The position numbers were made by a program, and so were the translations under genes. Source: Ewingella americana ATCC 33852 (GTDB lineage Bacteria > Pseudomonadota > Gammaproteobacteria > Enterobacterales > Enterobacteriaceae). Taken from it: a stretch of 64,000 bases of DNA. The DNA lies in NCBI RefSeq assembly GCF_000735345.1, contig NZ_JMPJ01000066.1, forward strand, positions 186,001 to 250,000. The letters run 5' to 3'. The notes beneath the pieces are model-generated. The model did not search any database. It was not told where the DNA came from and was given only the letters and a program-made list of their open reading frames with translations. Positions 1 to 9,143 of this stretch are shown in pieces; within the stretch, counting starts at the first letter, position 1; each line of letters opens with the position of its first letter.

Positions 1-332
1 CGGGTTCATCACGCGGACAGCAATTAACAAAACGGGCTGTCCTTCCTGATGACGCTTAGCGACCCCGCCGAACCTTTTTGGCATCACACCCCCAGGGCAA
101 TATCTCGCCCGCCCTCCAAACTATTGCAGAAACTCGGGGGCGCAGGCACAACGCGTCGGCCCCCTAATATTCAGTGTAGGAAACGAAATAAAAAAAGGGG
201 GAAGTATTTATCTCTTGCCAGAAACGCGGGCGATGCGCTTGATTTATCTGTCCGTTTTAGCGCTATACTTAAGACATGGAACTCGCATGATGCTGAAATG
301 GCTACTAACTGACTTATGGAAGGAGTTTTCTC
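1..332. other. Upstream region of uspA without a supported gene
   Basis: No convincing gene is visible before uspA. An 87-codon open frame at 49-312 has low-complexity, basic composition and no family resemblance, so I do not call it. The last 100 bases hold the uspA promoter and ribosome binding site. In E. coli uspB is divergent from uspA; it would lie beyond the left edge here, which cannot be checked. Confidence 0.6.
239..325 (+). promoter_or_regulatory. Putative uspA promoter and RBS
   Basis: A -10-like TATACT lies at 264-269, with a weak -35-like TTGATT at 239-244 (19-nt spacer). A strong Shine-Dalgarno AAGGAG at 320-325 sits 7 nt before the ATG at 333. The promoter is read by eye. Confidence 0.45.
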
Positions 333-779
333 ATGTCTTACAAACACATACTCATTGCGGTTGATCTTTCCCCTGAAAGCAAAGTACTGGTAGAGAAAGC
401 GGTTTCTATGGCGCGCCCTTATAACGCCAAAGTGTCACTGATTCATGTAGACGTAAATTACTCCGATCTGTACACCGGCCTGATTGACGTGAATTTGGGT
501 GATATGCAGAAACGTATTTCTGAAGAGACCCACCACGCGCTAAACGAACTGTCCCACAACGCGGGCTATCCGATTTCGGAAACCCTGAGCGGCAGCGGCG
601 ATTTGGCTCAGGTGCTGGTTGATGCCATTAAGAAATACGACGTCGATTTGGTGCTGTGCGGCCATCATCAGGACTTCTGGAGCAAGCTGATGTCCTCTGC
701 GCGCCAGCTTATCAACACCGTTCACATCGACATGCTGATCGTCCCACTGCGTGACGAAGAAGAGACCGCCGCTGACTAA
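333..779 (+). CDS. uspA: Universal stress protein UspA
   Basis: Small cytoplasmic Usp-fold protein induced by growth arrest and stress in enterics. The 148-residue product begins [15 protein letters not shown], the family's first strand and loop, and ends in the LIVPLRDEE tail of E. coli UspA (144 residues). UspA itself is not of the ATP-binding Usp class, and no clear G-2x-G-9x-G loop is seen. A strong AAGGAG precedes the ATG. It is followed by a bidirectional terminator and convergent rsmJ, the arrangement of the E. coli uspA–rsmJ–prlC region. Identification is secure; the exact stress role is family knowledge. Confidence 0.96.
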   Translation: MSYKHILIAVDLSPESKVLVEKAVSMARPYNAKVSLIHVDVNYSDLYTGLIDVNLGDMQKRISEETHHALNELSHNAGYPISETLSGSGDLAQVLVDAIKKYDVDLVLCGHHQDFWSKLMSSARQLINTVHIDMLIVPLRDEEETAAD

Positions 780-828
780 GCTTTCTCAGCCCCGGCGCTC
801 GGTTCACAGTATAAGTTGGCAGTAAAAG

Positions 829-858
829 AAAAGGAGATGCATGGCATCTCCTTTTTCT
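829..858. terminator. Bidirectional terminator between uspA and rsmJ
   Basis: A 10-bp perfect stem (831-840 with 844-853, 3-nt loop) is flanked by an A-rich left side and a T run on the right. It can therefore end both uspA (rightward) and rsmJ (leftward). Confidence 0.85.
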
Positions 859-884
859 ATGGTGCAGCGTTAAGCAATGAAGGC

Positions 885-1631
885 TTAAAGCGGGGTATAA
901 ATATCAAATCGATGGCTCTTGGTGACCACCGCGGCCTGCGCGGCGATGTCAGCCATCGGCGGTGCGTAGTCCGGGCGTTTCACCACAATACGCTTGGTCG
1001 CTAAGCGACGCGCAGGTTCCAGCAGGCCATCGGCATCTTCGTCCGGCCCCACCAGCCCCTGAAACACCCGCATCTCTTTCTTCACCAGCGCGCTTTTCTG
1101 CTTATGCGGATACATCGGGTCGAGGTAGACCACTTCCGGCTTCGGCGTCAGCTCCGACAAGGCGGTCAGGCTGGAGGCGTGCAGCAGCGTCATGCGCTCG
1201 CGCAGCCACGGGCCGATTTCAGCATCGCGATAGCCTCTTTCCAGACCATCGTCGAGCAGCGCCGCGACCACTGGGTTACGCTCCAGCATGCGCACGTGGC
1301 AGCCCAGCGATGCCAGAACAAACGCGTCGCGCCCAAGGCCCGCGGTGGCATCCACCACGTTCGGCAAATAGCTGCCTTTGACGCCGACGGCTTTCGCCAC
1401 CGCTTCGCCCCGCCCGCCGCCGAACTTGCGGCGATGGGCCATGGTTCCGCCGACGAAATCGACGAAAATCGCCCCCAACTTTGGCTCGTCCAGCTTGCGC
1501 AGTTCGAGACGCTCAGGAGTGAGCACCAGCGCCATATTGGCGTCGGGGTCAGAGGTCAGGTTCCAGCGCTCGGCCAGAATAGATAAGGCGCCCTGAGAGG
1601 CGCCTTCTTCACAGATTAAACAGACACTCAC
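885..1631 (-). CDS. rsmJ: 16S rRNA (guanine-1516-N2)-methyltransferase RsmJ
   Basis: SAM-dependent methyltransferase that makes m2G1516 in 16S rRNA (formerly yhiQ). The 248 residues contain the SAM-binding stretch [11 protein letters not shown] around residues 92-102 and the catalytic-region motif [19 protein letters not shown]. Length equals the E. coli protein. The start is GTG at 1631; this GTG overlaps the TGA stop of prlC (GTGA), so the two genes are translationally coupled in one operon read leftward, as in E. coli. It ends against the bidirectional terminator shared with uspA. Confidence 0.95.
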   Translation of the reverse strand: MSVCLICEEGASQGALSILAERWNLTSDPDANMALVLTPERLELRKLDEPKLGAIFVDFVGGTMAHRRKFGGGRGEAVAKAVGVKGSYLPNVVDATAGLGRDAFVLASLGCHVRMLERNPVVAALLDDGLERGYRDAEIGPWLRERMTLLHASSLTALSELTPKPEVVYLDPMYPHKQKSALVKKEMRVFQGLVGPDEDADGLLEPARRLATKRIVVKRPDYAPPMADIAAQAAVVTKSHRFDIYTPL

Positions 1632-3703
1632 GAGGCGACGCTTTCCTTAATACCATAATGGCGCAGCATAGCATCTAGCTGAGGCTCGCGCCCACGGAAG
1701 CGTTTGAACAGCTCCATTGGCTCTTCAGAACCGCCGCGCGACAGAATGTTGTCGAGGAAGGATTGGCCGGTTTCACGGTTGAAAATCCCCTCTTCTTCGA
1801 AGCGCGAGTAAGCATCGGCTGACAGCACTTCGGCCCACAGATAGCTGTAGTAACCCGCCGCGTAGCCACCGGCAAAAATGTGGCTAAAGGCATGTGGGAA
1901 GCGGCCCCAGCTCGGTGAAGGCACAACCGCCACCTGCTTTTTGATTTCCGCGAGGGTTTGCAGGATCTGCGCGCCCTTGGCCGGGTCATACTCGGCGTGC
2001 ATGCGGAAGTCGAACAGGCCGAACTCCAGCTGACGCAGGATAAACAGCGCCGCCTGATAGTTCTTGGCTGCCAGCATTTTATCCAGCATATCGGTCGGCA
2101 ATGGCTCGCCGGTTTCGAAATGGCCGGAGATAAACGCCAGCGCTTCCGGCTCCCAGCACCAGTTTTCCATAAACTGGCTTGGCAGCTCGACGGCGTCCCA
2201 CGGCACCCCGCTGATACCCGCAACGCCCGAAACGTCGATTTTGGTCAGCATATGGTGCAGGCCGTGACCGAACTCATGGAACAGCGTGGTGACTTCGTTG
2301 TGGGTAAACAGCGCCGGGCCGTTACCCACCGGGCGGTTGAAGTTACAGGTCAGGTAGGCCACCGGCTTCTGCACTTCGCCATTGGCTTTGCGCAGGCTGC
2401 CCGCGCAGTCGTTCATCCACGCACCGCCGCGTTTATGTTCGCGAGCATAGAGGTCGAGGTAGAAGCTGCCGCGCAGTTCGCCGCTGTCGTCAAACAGGTC
2501 GAAGAAACGCACGTCTTTGTGCCACGTGTCCACGTCTTTGCGCTCTTTGGCGGTGATGCCATAAATGCGTTTCACCACCTCGAACAAGCCTTCCAGCGCG
2601 CGCTGCTCAGGGAAGTACGGGCGCAGCTGTTCGTCATTGATAGAGAACAGATGTTGTTTCTGTTTTTCACCGTAGAACGGCAGGTCCCAGGCTTCCATCT
2701 CATCCACGCCGTAATGCTGTTTGGCGAAGGCGCGAAGCTGGGCCAGCTCTTGCTCGGCCTGCGGACGGGCGCGTTTCGCCAGACCATTAAGGAAGTCGAT
2801 CACCTGAGACGGGCTTTCGGCCATTTTGGTGGCCAGAGACTGGTCGGCAAAGGATGTAAAGCCCAGCAGCTCGGCCAGTTCGTGGCGCAGCGCCAGCTCA
2901 TCGGCCATCACTTGGCTGTTGTCCCACTTACCGGCGTTCGGGCCTTGATCCGAGGCGCGGGTCAGGAAGGCGCGATACATCTCTTCGCGCAGCTCGCGGT
3001 TTTCCGCATAGGTCATCACCGGCAGGTAGCTCGGGATATCCAGCGTCAGCAGCCAGCCTTCTTGCTCTTTCGACTCCGCCAGCGCTTTGGCAGCGGCCAG
3101 CGCGCTCTCCGGCAAGCCTTTCAAATCATTCACATCGGTGATCAACTTGCTCCAGCCCATGGTGGCGTCGAGCACGTTGTTGCTGTAGGTCGAACCCAAC
3201 TCAGACAGGCGAGCAGAGATTTCGCCGTAGCGCTTTTGCTTCTCTGGAGATAAACCGATACCGGACAGCTCGAAATCACGCAGCGCGTTATCGACAGATT
3301 TTTTCTGCGCCAGCGTCAGTTTGTCGAAGTTGGCGCCCTCTTTCAGCTCGCGATAAGCCTGATACAGCCCCGCGTGCTGGCCCATCCAAGTGCTGAATTC
3401 AGAAATCAGCGGCAGACATTGCTCATAGGCTTCGCGCAGCTCTGGGCTGTTTTTTACCGCGTTCAAGTGGCCGACCGGCGACCAAATGCGGCTAAAACGG
3501 TCGTCGCTTTCTGCCAGCGGCTGGCACAGGTTTTCCCAGCTAAAAGGCCCGGATTGCGCCACAACCTCTTCGACCGTCTGGCGGTAATCTTCGATCACGG
3601 ATTCGATAGCAGGGACAATGTGTTCAGGACGGATCGCAGAAAACGGCGGCAGGACAAAAGGTTTCAGAAGCGGGTTGTTCGACAGATTTTGCTGTTCAGT
3701 CAT
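1628..3703 (-). CDS. prlC: Oligopeptidase A
   Basis: Cytoplasmic zinc metallopeptidase of family M3 that degrades signal peptides and other short peptides. The 691-residue protein (E. coli 680) has the zinc motif HEFGHGLHH at about residue 475, with the third ligand expected in the following ENWCWEPE segment. The N-terminus [15 protein letters not shown] is typical. An ATG start at 3703 and the 4-nt overlap with rsmJ support an operon. A second M3 peptidase (dcp) lies at 24.9-27.0 kb. Confidently assigned. Confidence 0.96.
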   Translation of the reverse strand: MTEQQNLSNNPLLKPFVLPPFSAIRPEHIVPAIESVIEDYRQTVEEVVAQSGPFSWENLCQPLAESDDRFSRIWSPVGHLNAVKNSPELREAYEQCLPLISEFSTWMGQHAGLYQAYRELKEGANFDKLTLAQKKSVDNALRDFELSGIGLSPEKQKRYGEISARLSELGSTYSNNVLDATMGWSKLITDVNDLKGLPESALAAAKALAESKEQEGWLLTLDIPSYLPVMTYAENRELREEMYRAFLTRASDQGPNAGKWDNSQVMADELALRHELAELLGFTSFADQSLATKMAESPSQVIDFLNGLAKRARPQAEQELAQLRAFAKQHYGVDEMEAWDLPFYGEKQKQHLFSINDEQLRPYFPEQRALEGLFEVVKRIYGITAKERKDVDTWHKDVRFFDLFDDSGELRGSFYLDLYAREHKRGGAWMNDCAGSLRKANGEVQKPVAYLTCNFNRPVGNGPALFTHNEVTTLFHEFGHGLHHMLTKIDVSGVAGISGVPWDAVELPSQFMENWCWEPEALAFISGHFETGEPLPTDMLDKMLAAKNYQAALFILRQLEFGLFDFRMHAEYDPAKGAQILQTLAEIKKQVAVVPSPSWGRFPHAFSHIFAGGYAAGYYSYLWAEVLSADAYSRFEEEGIFNRETGQSFLDNILSRGGSEEPMELFKRFRGREPQLDAMLRHYGIKESVAS

Positions 3704-3991
3704 AGGGGCCAGTCCTTTTTGTGTCGCTAAGGGCGGTAGCGTCGTGCGCTTGCCGCCTTGGGTCTGATGCGCGGCGCGGTGTTCGGCGTCTTCGCGCGTC
3801 AGTCATAAATTCGAATTGCAATAAAAATGGCGTAATTTCTAACATGAGGCCAGTTTCGGCGAAAATCAATGGCTGGACGCGATGTTGGCTGTTTCAACCG
3901 GTAACGAAAATTTAGCCGACCGGCGTTCACGCGGCCTTTGGGCGCGGGTTAGGATGTGCTCACAACCAACAAAAACAGAGCAAAGGATAAA

Positions 3992-4594
3992 ATGATGAAA
4001 GCGATGAATTTAGGTTTACTGGCCTGTGGCCTGCTCTCAGTGGCGATGACCAGCCAGATGGCTAGCGCGCAAGAAACGCTGATTTTTGTCCGTCACGGCG
4101 AAAAGCCTACCAGCAGCAGCGGCCAGTTAACCTGCAAAGGACTGAACCGCGCACTGGCGCTGCCGGGCGTGTTACTGCCACGCTATGGCAATCCTGACCA
4201 CATTTTTGCCGCTGGCCCGAAGGAGCAGAAGCTTGGTAACTCGCTGCGCCCGCTTTCCACCATCATGCCGACTGCCGTGCGCCTCAACCAGCCAATCAAT
4301 ATTCAGTTCCACGCCGATGACGTTGATGGCGTAACCAAAGAGTTGCAGGACGATAAGTACAAAGACGCGAATATTTTTGTCTCTTGGGAGCACAAAAACC
4401 TCGATAAAATCGTGAAAAATATCGTCAAAGAGAACGGCGGCGACCCAAGCGTAGTGCCAGAATGGCCGGGCAAGGATTTCGACAGCATCTTTATCGTGAC
4501 CTTAGATAAGTCCGCCGCAACGCCAAAAGTGACCTTTAAAATCGAGCAGGAAAACCTGAACGGCGTGTCCGACACCTGCCCGAACGCGTCCTAA
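3992..4594 (+). CDS. Exported histidine phosphatase superfamily protein
   Basis: Predicted periplasmic member of the histidine phosphatase (branch 1) superfamily. The frame is open from 3956, but the ATG pair at 3992/3995 is preceded by AAAGGA and starts a clean signal peptide with a hydrophobic core (LGLLACGLLSVAM) and cleavage near ASA-QE. The mature protein opens with the catalytic FVRHGEKP motif; a later SWEH could supply the second histidine. Small size (200 residues) and divergent C-terminus leave substrate unknown. It stands alone between prlC and rlmJ, where E. coli has no such gene. Confidence 0.8.
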   Translation: MMKAMNLGLLACGLLSVAMTSQMASAQETLIFVRHGEKPTSSSGQLTCKGLNRALALPGVLLPRYGNPDHIFAAGPKEQKLGNSLRPLSTIMPTAVRLNQPINIQFHADDVDGVTKELQDDKYKDANIFVSWEHKNLDKIVKNIVKENGGDPSVVPEWPGKDFDSIFIVTLDKSAATPKVTFKIEQENLNGVSDTCPNAS

Positions 4595-4779
4595 TCCGAC
4601 CAAGCTTCTGGTGACCAGGCAAGGCTTTTGCCAATTTCCCCGCCAGACAGTTTATACTAACCCCCATTCAAGGCGCGCCGCGACAGCTGGCCGCCTTCTT
4701 CATTTTCCCAGTACAGTATAAAATTTCGGTAACCCACTGATTTTACTGTCTACATTCATTATTCGGAAACGTAAAACCT

Positions 4780-5622
4780 ATGCTGAGTTACCGCCACAGT
4801 TTTCACGCAGGCAACCACGCCGACGTCCTGAAACATACTGTTCAGAGCCTGATCATCGAATCTCTGAAAGAAAAAGAGAAACCTTTCCTGTATCTCGACA
4901 CTCATGCAGGTGCTGGTCGCTACCTGCTGAGCGGCGAACACGCCGAGCGTACCGGCGAATATTTGGAAGGCATCGCGCGTATTTGGCAGCGTGAAGATCA
5001 GCCTGAGGAACTGGCGGCCTATATGTCGGCCATCAAGCATTTCAACCGCAACGAGAGCCTGCGCTACTACCCTGGCTCGCCGCTGATTGCCCGCCAGCTG
5101 CTGCGTGAAGATGACAAACTGCACCTGACCGAACTGCACCCGAGCGACTTCCCGCTGCTGCGCAGTGAGTTCCAGAAAGACAACCGCGCCCGCGTTGTGC
5201 GCGAAGACGGTTACCAGCAGTTGAAGGCACAGCTGCCGCCGCAGTCACGCCGTGGTTTGATTTTGATGGACCCGCCTTACGAGCTGAAAACGGATTATCA
5301 GGACGTGGTGAAAGGCATTCAGGAAGGGTATAAGCGCTTCGCAACCGGCACCTACGCGCTGTGGTATCCGGTCGTCATGCGCCAGCAAATCAAGAAGATG
5401 CTGCGCGACTTAGAAGCCACCGGCATTCGCCGCATTCTGCAAATTGAGCTGGGCGTGCGCCCGGACAGCGACCAACGCGGCATGACGGCTTCGGGCATGA
5501 TTGTGATTAACCCGCCGTGGAAGCTGGAACAGCAGATGAACAACGTGCTGCCGTGGCTGCTGGAAACGCTGGTGCCATCAGGCACGGGCCACCAGTTGGT
5601 GAAATGGGTGGTGCCAGAGTAA
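4780..5622 (+). CDS. rlmJ: 23S rRNA (adenine-2030-N6)-methyltransferase RlmJ
   Basis: SAM-dependent methyltransferase making m6A2030 in 23S rRNA (formerly yhiR), expected cytoplasmic. The 280-residue length matches E. coli. It begins MLSYRHSFHAGNHADVLKH, diagnostic of the family, and carries the N6-adenine motif DPPYELK at about residue 164 plus a later NPPW. It precedes gor as in E. coli. A hairpin with 9-bp arms at 5648-5676 follows but lacks a T run. Confidence 0.96.
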   Translation: MLSYRHSFHAGNHADVLKHTVQSLIIESLKEKEKPFLYLDTHAGAGRYLLSGEHAERTGEYLEGIARIWQREDQPEELAAYMSAIKHFNRNESLRYYPGSPLIARQLLREDDKLHLTELHPSDFPLLRSEFQKDNRARVVREDGYQQLKAQLPPQSRRGLILMDPPYELKTDYQDVVKGIQEGYKRFATGTYALWYPVVMRQQIKKMLRDLEATGIRRILQIELGVRPDSDQRGMTASGMIVINPPWKLEQQMNNVLPWLLETLVPSGTGHQLVKWVVPE

Positions 5623-5647
5623 GTTTAGCCAGCATCAGTCTTTCCTC

Positions 5648-5676
5648 GCCAGAGCCGCCTCCCCCAAGGCTCTGGC
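5648..5676 (+). terminator. Hairpin downstream of rlmJ
   Basis: Nine-base arms GCCAGAGCC (5648-5656) and GGCTCTGGC (5668-5676) form a stable stem with an 11-nt loop 25 nt after the rlmJ stop. There is no T tract, so it may protect the mRNA 3' end rather than terminate on its own. Confidence 0.4.
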
Positions 5677-5815
5677 AATCAAAACCTTCCACACCTATTA
5701 CAATCATTGATGCAACCTTTGCGACAAAGCGAATTCTCACGTTAAACTCTTAGGCAATTTTTTAAGATTCATGACGCCCATTACGGCCCATTCACTTTCT
5801 CTAACGGACTAACCG

Positions 5816-7168
5816 ATGACTAAACATTATGACTATCTGGCAATTGGCGGCGGCAGCGGCGGTATCGCATCAATTAACCGTGCCGCCATGTATGGGCAAA
5901 AATGTGCGCTGATCGAAGCAAAAGAGCTTGGCGGCACCTGTGTCAACGTAGGTTGCGTTCCGAAGAAAGTCATGTGGCACGCGGCGCAAATTGCCGAAGC
6001 AATCCGTAACTACGGCCCAGATTATGGCTTCGATACCACGGTCAACAGCTTCAACTGGAAGACGCTGGTCGCTAACCGTACGGCCTACATCGATCGTATC
6101 CACACCTCGTACGACAACGTGCTGGGTAAAAATAAAGTGGACGTGATCCGCGGCTTTGCTCGCTTCATCGACGATCACACCGTTGAAGTTAACGGCGAGA
6201 AGATCACTGCCGATCACATCCTGATCGCCACCGGCGGACGTCCTAGCCACCCGAACATTCCGGGTGCGGAATACGGTATCGACTCCGATGGCTTCTTTGA
6301 CCTGACTGAAATGCCAAAACGCGTTGCGGTCATCGGCGCAGGCTATATCGCGGTTGAGCTTGCTGGCGTGATGAACGCGCTGGGTGCCGAAACTCACCTG
6401 TTCGTGCGTAAACACGCGCCGCTGCGTACTTTCGATCCATTGATCGTTGAAACGCTGGTCGAAGTGATGAACACCGAAGGCCCGGCGCTGCATACCGAGT
6501 CGATTCCAAAAGAAGTGGTCAAAAATGCCGACGGCAGCCTGACCCTGAAACTGGAAAATGGCAAAGAGTTTGAAGTCGACAGCCTGGTGTGGGCGATTGG
6601 CCGTGAGCCAGAGACTGACAACTTCAACCTGAAAGCCACTGGCGTGAAAACCAACGATAAAGGCTACATCGTCGTCGATAAATTCCAGAACACCAGCGTT
6701 AAAGGCATTTACGCGGTGGGCGATAACACCGGCGCCGTTGAGCTGACCCCGGTTGCCGTTGCGGCGGGCCGTCGTCTGTCCGAACGCCTGTTTAACAACA
6801 AGCCGGACGAGCATCTGGATTACAGCAACATCGCGACCGTGGTCTTCAGCCACCCTGCCATCGGCACCGTGGGCCTGACCGAGCCGGAAGCTATCGAGAA
6901 GTTCGGCGCGGACAACGTGAAAGTGTACAAATCTGCTTTCACCGCGATGTACACCGCCGTCACCCAGCACCGCCAGCCGTGCCGCATGAAGCTGGTCTGC
7001 GTGGGTAAAGAAGAGAAAATCGTTGGCCTGCACGGCATCGGTTACGGCATGGATGAAATGCTGCAAGGCTTCGCGGTTGCCATCAAAATGGGCGCAACCA
7101 AGAAAGACTTCGACAACACTGTCGCCATTCACCCAACGGGCGCAGAAGAGTTCGTGACCATGCGTTAA
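5816..7168 (+). CDS. gor: Glutathione reductase (NADPH)
   Basis: Flavoprotein disulfide reductase that regenerates GSH from GSSG with NADPH in the cytoplasm. It has 450 residues, as in E. coli. Visible features in order: FAD-binding GGGSGG near residue 10, redox-active [13 protein letters not shown] at about 40-52, NADPH Rossmann motif [11 protein letters not shown] at about 174, a second FAD motif YAVGD at about 300, and the C-terminal HPTGAEE with the proton-relay histidine. Its own terminator follows. Conserved position after rlmJ; gor is the last backbone gene before the variable block. Confidence 0.97.
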   Translation: MTKHYDYLAIGGGSGGIASINRAAMYGQKCALIEAKELGGTCVNVGCVPKKVMWHAAQIAEAIRNYGPDYGFDTTVNSFNWKTLVANRTAYIDRIHTSYDNVLGKNKVDVIRGFARFIDDHTVEVNGEKITADHILIATGGRPSHPNIPGAEYGIDSDGFFDLTEMPKRVAVIGAGYIAVELAGVMNALGAETHLFVRKHAPLRTFDPLIVETLVEVMNTEGPALHTESIPKEVVKNADGSLTLKLENGKEFEVDSLVWAIGREPETDNFNLKATGVKTNDKGYIVVDKFQNTSVKGIYAVGDNTGAVELTPVAVAAGRRLSERLFNNKPDEHLDYSNIATVVFSHPAIGTVGLTEPEAIEKFGADNVKVYKSAFTAMYTAVTQHRQPCRMKLVCVGKEEKIVGLHGIGYGMDEMLQGFAVAIKMGATKKDFDNTVAIHPTGAEEFVTMR

Positions 7169-7190
7169 TTCCTTATTCTGGAATTAAATA

Positions 7191-7222
7191 AAAAGCCGCA
7201 GAGTAATATCTGCGGCTTTTTT
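7191..7222 (+). terminator. Intrinsic terminator of gor
   Basis: Eight-base stem GCCGCAGA (7195-7202) with TCTGCGGC (7209-7216) followed by a run of six T. Confidence 0.9.
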
Positions 7223-7242
7223 GTTTTTGGGATATTAATAAT

Positions 7243-7267
7243 AAAAAAGCCCGCCGACAGGGCGGGC
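7243..7267 (-). terminator. Leftward-oriented intrinsic terminator
   Basis: A 7-bp GC stem GCCCGCC (7249-7255) with GGCGGGC (7261-7267) has its A run on the left side (7243-7248), i.e. a T tract only for transcripts coming from the right. gor already has its own terminator, so this one implies a separate leftward transcript starting between 7268 and about 7436. Confidence 0.65.
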
Positions 7268-7297
7268 AAAACACAGCAAGAAGCATCTATATTATTA

Positions 7298-7369
7298 TTA
7301 AGGCAGAGTGAGAGAATGAGATAAGTCTGCGACGGCTGTAGGTCGTGGACCACAAGGCTCTACCTCCAT
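7298..7369 (-). CDS. Possible 23-residue small ORF ahead of a leftward terminator
   Basis: On the minus strand an ATG at 7369, immediately preceded by TAAAGGAA, opens a 23-codon frame (MEVEPCGPRP...) that ends with tandem TAATAA at 7298. The leftward terminator at 7243-7267 follows within 35 nt. I do not recognise the peptide. The GGA is very close to the ATG, so translation is uncertain; the unit could equally be a non-coding RNA. Confidence is low for the peptide, moderate for some leftward transcript. Confidence 0.22.
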   Translation of the reverse strand: MEVEPCGPRPTAVADLSHSLTLP

Positions 7370-7442
7370 TTCCTTTACATAATTTTAAAAGTCATCATCT
7401 GCTTTTGGTTTAACTTTATCTCTGTGCAATAAAGGAATGAAT

Positions 7443-7892
7443 ATGCAGACCCAACAGATTGAAAGATTTACGGTATTTGGTTTTAAGACGCGGACAAAAA
7501 ATCAGGATGAGATGACGGCTGAAACCGCAAAAATTGGCCCGCTTTGGCAGCGATTTTTTGCACAAGCTGCACCTCGCTTGCAACCCAGATCGAAAGTTTA
7601 TGGGGTTTACTCGGGGTATGAGTCGGATTTCAACGCCAGCTTTGATGTCTATGCCGCAGCCAATACGCTTTCCACACAAGACGACTCTGGGTTGGAAGCC
7701 GTAGAGATTCAAGCGGGTAATTATCTGGTTTTTTCTGCCGAAGGTGAATTGCCGCAAACCTGTATCGATTTATGGGGCGAAGTCTGGCGTTATTTCCAGA
7801 GTGAAGAAGTTCAGTATCAGCGGGCTTATACTACTGACTTTGAATATTACTCGGGTGAACAAAGCATTAGTATTTATATTGCGGTGAAATAG
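7443..7892 (+). CDS. GyrI-like / AraC-effector-binding domain protein
   Basis: A stand-alone effector-binding domain of about 150 residues of the GyrI-like/SOUL-fold group, which includes DNA-gyrase inhibitor GyrI (SbmC) and the ligand domains of AraC-type regulators such as Rob. Visible signs are the opening FTVFGFKTRTKN, the middle IGPLWQRFF, the YGVYSGYES segment, then the two-strand repeat EIQAGNYLVFSAEGELPQ and a terminal YIAVK, which together are typical of the family. No DNA-binding domain is present. The ATG at 7443 is better spaced from AAAGGA than the one at 7437. Role unknown: gyrase interaction or small-molecule binding are both possible. Confidence 0.7.
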   Translation: MQTQQIERFTVFGFKTRTKNQDEMTAETAKIGPLWQRFFAQAAPRLQPRSKVYGVYSGYESDFNASFDVYAAANTLSTQDDSGLEAVEIQAGNYLVFSAEGELPQTCIDLWGEVWRYFQSEEVQYQRAYTTDFEYYSGEQSISIYIAVK

Positions 7893-8027
7893 GTGTCATA
7901 AATAATAATCCCCGATGTGTTGGGGATTATTATTTGCTCGCAGAAAACCCACGTATTTGTCGACTTTGTAAAAGAGGATTTTGCGGGGCGAAGTGCAGCC
8001 AACCTGAGGCATCGCTCAGCCTCAAAT

Positions 8028-8080
8028 GTTCCAACTTGGAAACGTATAAAAAGCGTGCTATTATGTTTCCAAGTTGGAAC
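8028..8080 (+). promoter_or_regulatory. Promoter/operator of the first higBA module
   Basis: Two inverted copies of a 16-nt box flank the promoter: GTTCCAACTTGGAAAC at 8028-8043 and GTTTCCAAGTTGGAAC at 8065-8080, exact reverse complements of each other. The -35 TTGGAA (8036-8041) is inside the left box and the -10 TATTAT (8059-8064) abuts the right box, spacer 17 nt. HigA binding here would block RNA polymerase, which is the usual HigBA autoregulation. Confidence 0.8.
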
Positions 8081-8092
8081 AGGGAGTGAGCC

Positions 8093-8404
8093 ATGCACGT
8101 TGTATCAAAGGGACCATTTGATGAAGCAGCACAGAAGTTTCCAAACGATGCTAAAGCGCTAAATGATGTCTACAGAGCGTTCAAGCGAGGAAATTTTAGT
8201 GATCCAGATGAGATGAGGGAGGTTTTTCCCAGTCTGGATAGGATGAAGTACAGAGATAAGTGGTGGGTAGTTGATGTAGGCGGCAATAACCTCAGGTTAA
8301 TGTTCTTCGCTGACTTTGAATACGGGCGGTTGTTCATCAAATCAATATCCACCCACGCTGAATACGATAAGTTAGTGAAGAAATATCGGGAGAACCCAGC
8401 ATGA
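8093..8404 (+). CDS. higB: HigB-type mRNA interferase toxin (module 1)
   Basis: Toxin of a type II toxin–antitoxin pair; HigB toxins of the RelE fold cleave mRNA on the ribosome. The 103 residues start MHVVSKGPFDEAAQKFP and contain VFPSLDRMKYRDKWWVVDVGGNNLRLMFF, the E. coli HigB core pattern (divided here: FPSLDxxKY, then VxxxGxNxLR). A strong AGGGAG precedes the ATG. It overlaps higA by ATGA and is the first gene, the toxin-first order typical of higBA. A related but clearly different pair is at 40.0-40.8 kb. Confidence 0.88.
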   Translation: MHVVSKGPFDEAAQKFPNDAKALNDVYRAFKRGNFSDPDEMREVFPSLDRMKYRDKWWVVDVGGNNLRLMFFADFEYGRLFIKSISTHAEYDKLVKKYRENPA

Positions 8405-8820
8405 TTAGCGAAGCAATCAAAGCCTCACAACAGTTGGTTAGCATTGTACCTCTTTTAGGAGGCAGCACGTCTAAGGCTGACTATAAAGAAGCCGTTGAGC
8501 TTGCTGAGTACCTTGTAGAATTTGATCCAAGCAATCCGCTCATTGAGATGTTAACGGCCAAAATCGATCGTTATGAAAATGAGTCGCCCGATTTTGCTGA
8601 ATTTAACGCTTTGCTGGCGGCCACGCCTCCGGGCGTTTCCATGTTACGCGTTTTAATGGATCAGTACGGACTCACGCAGAGCGATTTTGAGAACGAAATT
8701 GGCCAACGCTCATTAGTCAGTCGCATTTTGAATGGCGACAGGAATTTAACGGTGGAGCACATGAAAGCGCTGGCAAAACGCTTCAATCTGCCTGTTTCGA
8801 TATTCGTCAACGAAGACTAA
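8401..8820 (+). CDS. higA: HigA-type antitoxin (module 1)
   Basis: Antitoxin and autorepressor partner of the preceding toxin. The 139-residue protein has an N-terminal helical part that would bind the toxin and a C-terminal helix-turn-helix (about residues 85-135: LMDQYGLTQSDFENEIG ... LVSRILNGDRNLT), as in E. coli HigA. The start ATG overlaps the toxin stop (ATGA), so translation is coupled. It resembles the 40-kb antitoxin in outline (both start MIS-AIKA) but differs at many positions. A terminator follows directly. Confidence 0.88.
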   Translation: MISEAIKASQQLVSIVPLLGGSTSKADYKEAVELAEYLVEFDPSNPLIEMLTAKIDRYENESPDFAEFNALLAATPPGVSMLRVLMDQYGLTQSDFENEIGQRSLVSRILNGDRNLTVEHMKALAKRFNLPVSIFVNED

Positions 8821-8825
8821 AAAAT

Positions 8826-8852
8826 GCCCCTGCTTCTTAGCGGGGGTTTTTA
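8826..8852 (+). terminator. Terminator of higBA module 1
   Basis: CCCC(T)GC pairs with GCGGGG across a short loop and is followed by TTTTT, starting 6 nt after the higA stop. Confidence 0.7.
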
Positions 8853-9143
8853 TTGGCGAGCAAATTAAAGGGGGTAGCTAATTCGTAAAGCTACTCTGCT
8901 CTTATAAGGCAAAAATCAACTTTACCGCCCTTAACCGTTAAAAATCAATTTATCGGCTACAGCCGTTAAAATCATTAAAATGATGGCGAAAGCGTGGCGA
9001 AAAATCGTTTTTAGTTCCTTTTTTTGATAAAAATCCGTGTCTCACATCTGATTACATAATTCTTTATTCGCGCCCTATTCTCTCTTTGTGACGAACCTGC
9101 CATTTTGTGAATTCCGTTATCCTTACCAAAAGAACAAGAACAC
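8853..9143. other. AT-rich spacer ahead of the dapD-type gene
   Basis: No gene is visible. The stretch is AT-rich, with short direct repeats of CCGTTAAAA (around 8933 and 8966). It should hold the promoter of the next gene, but I cannot pick one out with confidence. The following start codon has only a weak AAGAAC-type ribosome binding site. Confidence 0.4.

Noticed and set aside
49-312. 87-codon plus-strand frame upstream of uspA
   Set aside because: Low-complexity basic sequence, no ribosome binding site, no family resemblance; it crosses the uspA promoter.
1958-3253. 431-codon plus-strand frame opposite prlC
   Set aside because: Antisense shadow of a GC-rich gene; rich in Gln/His/Val as expected for a mirror frame.
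5870-7132. 420-codon minus-strand frame opposite gor
   Set aside because: Antisense shadow of gor, with no recognisable domain.
7165-7353. 62-codon minus-strand hydrophobic-looking frame after gor
   Set aside because: It reads through two terminators; the hydrophobic run is made by their T tracts.
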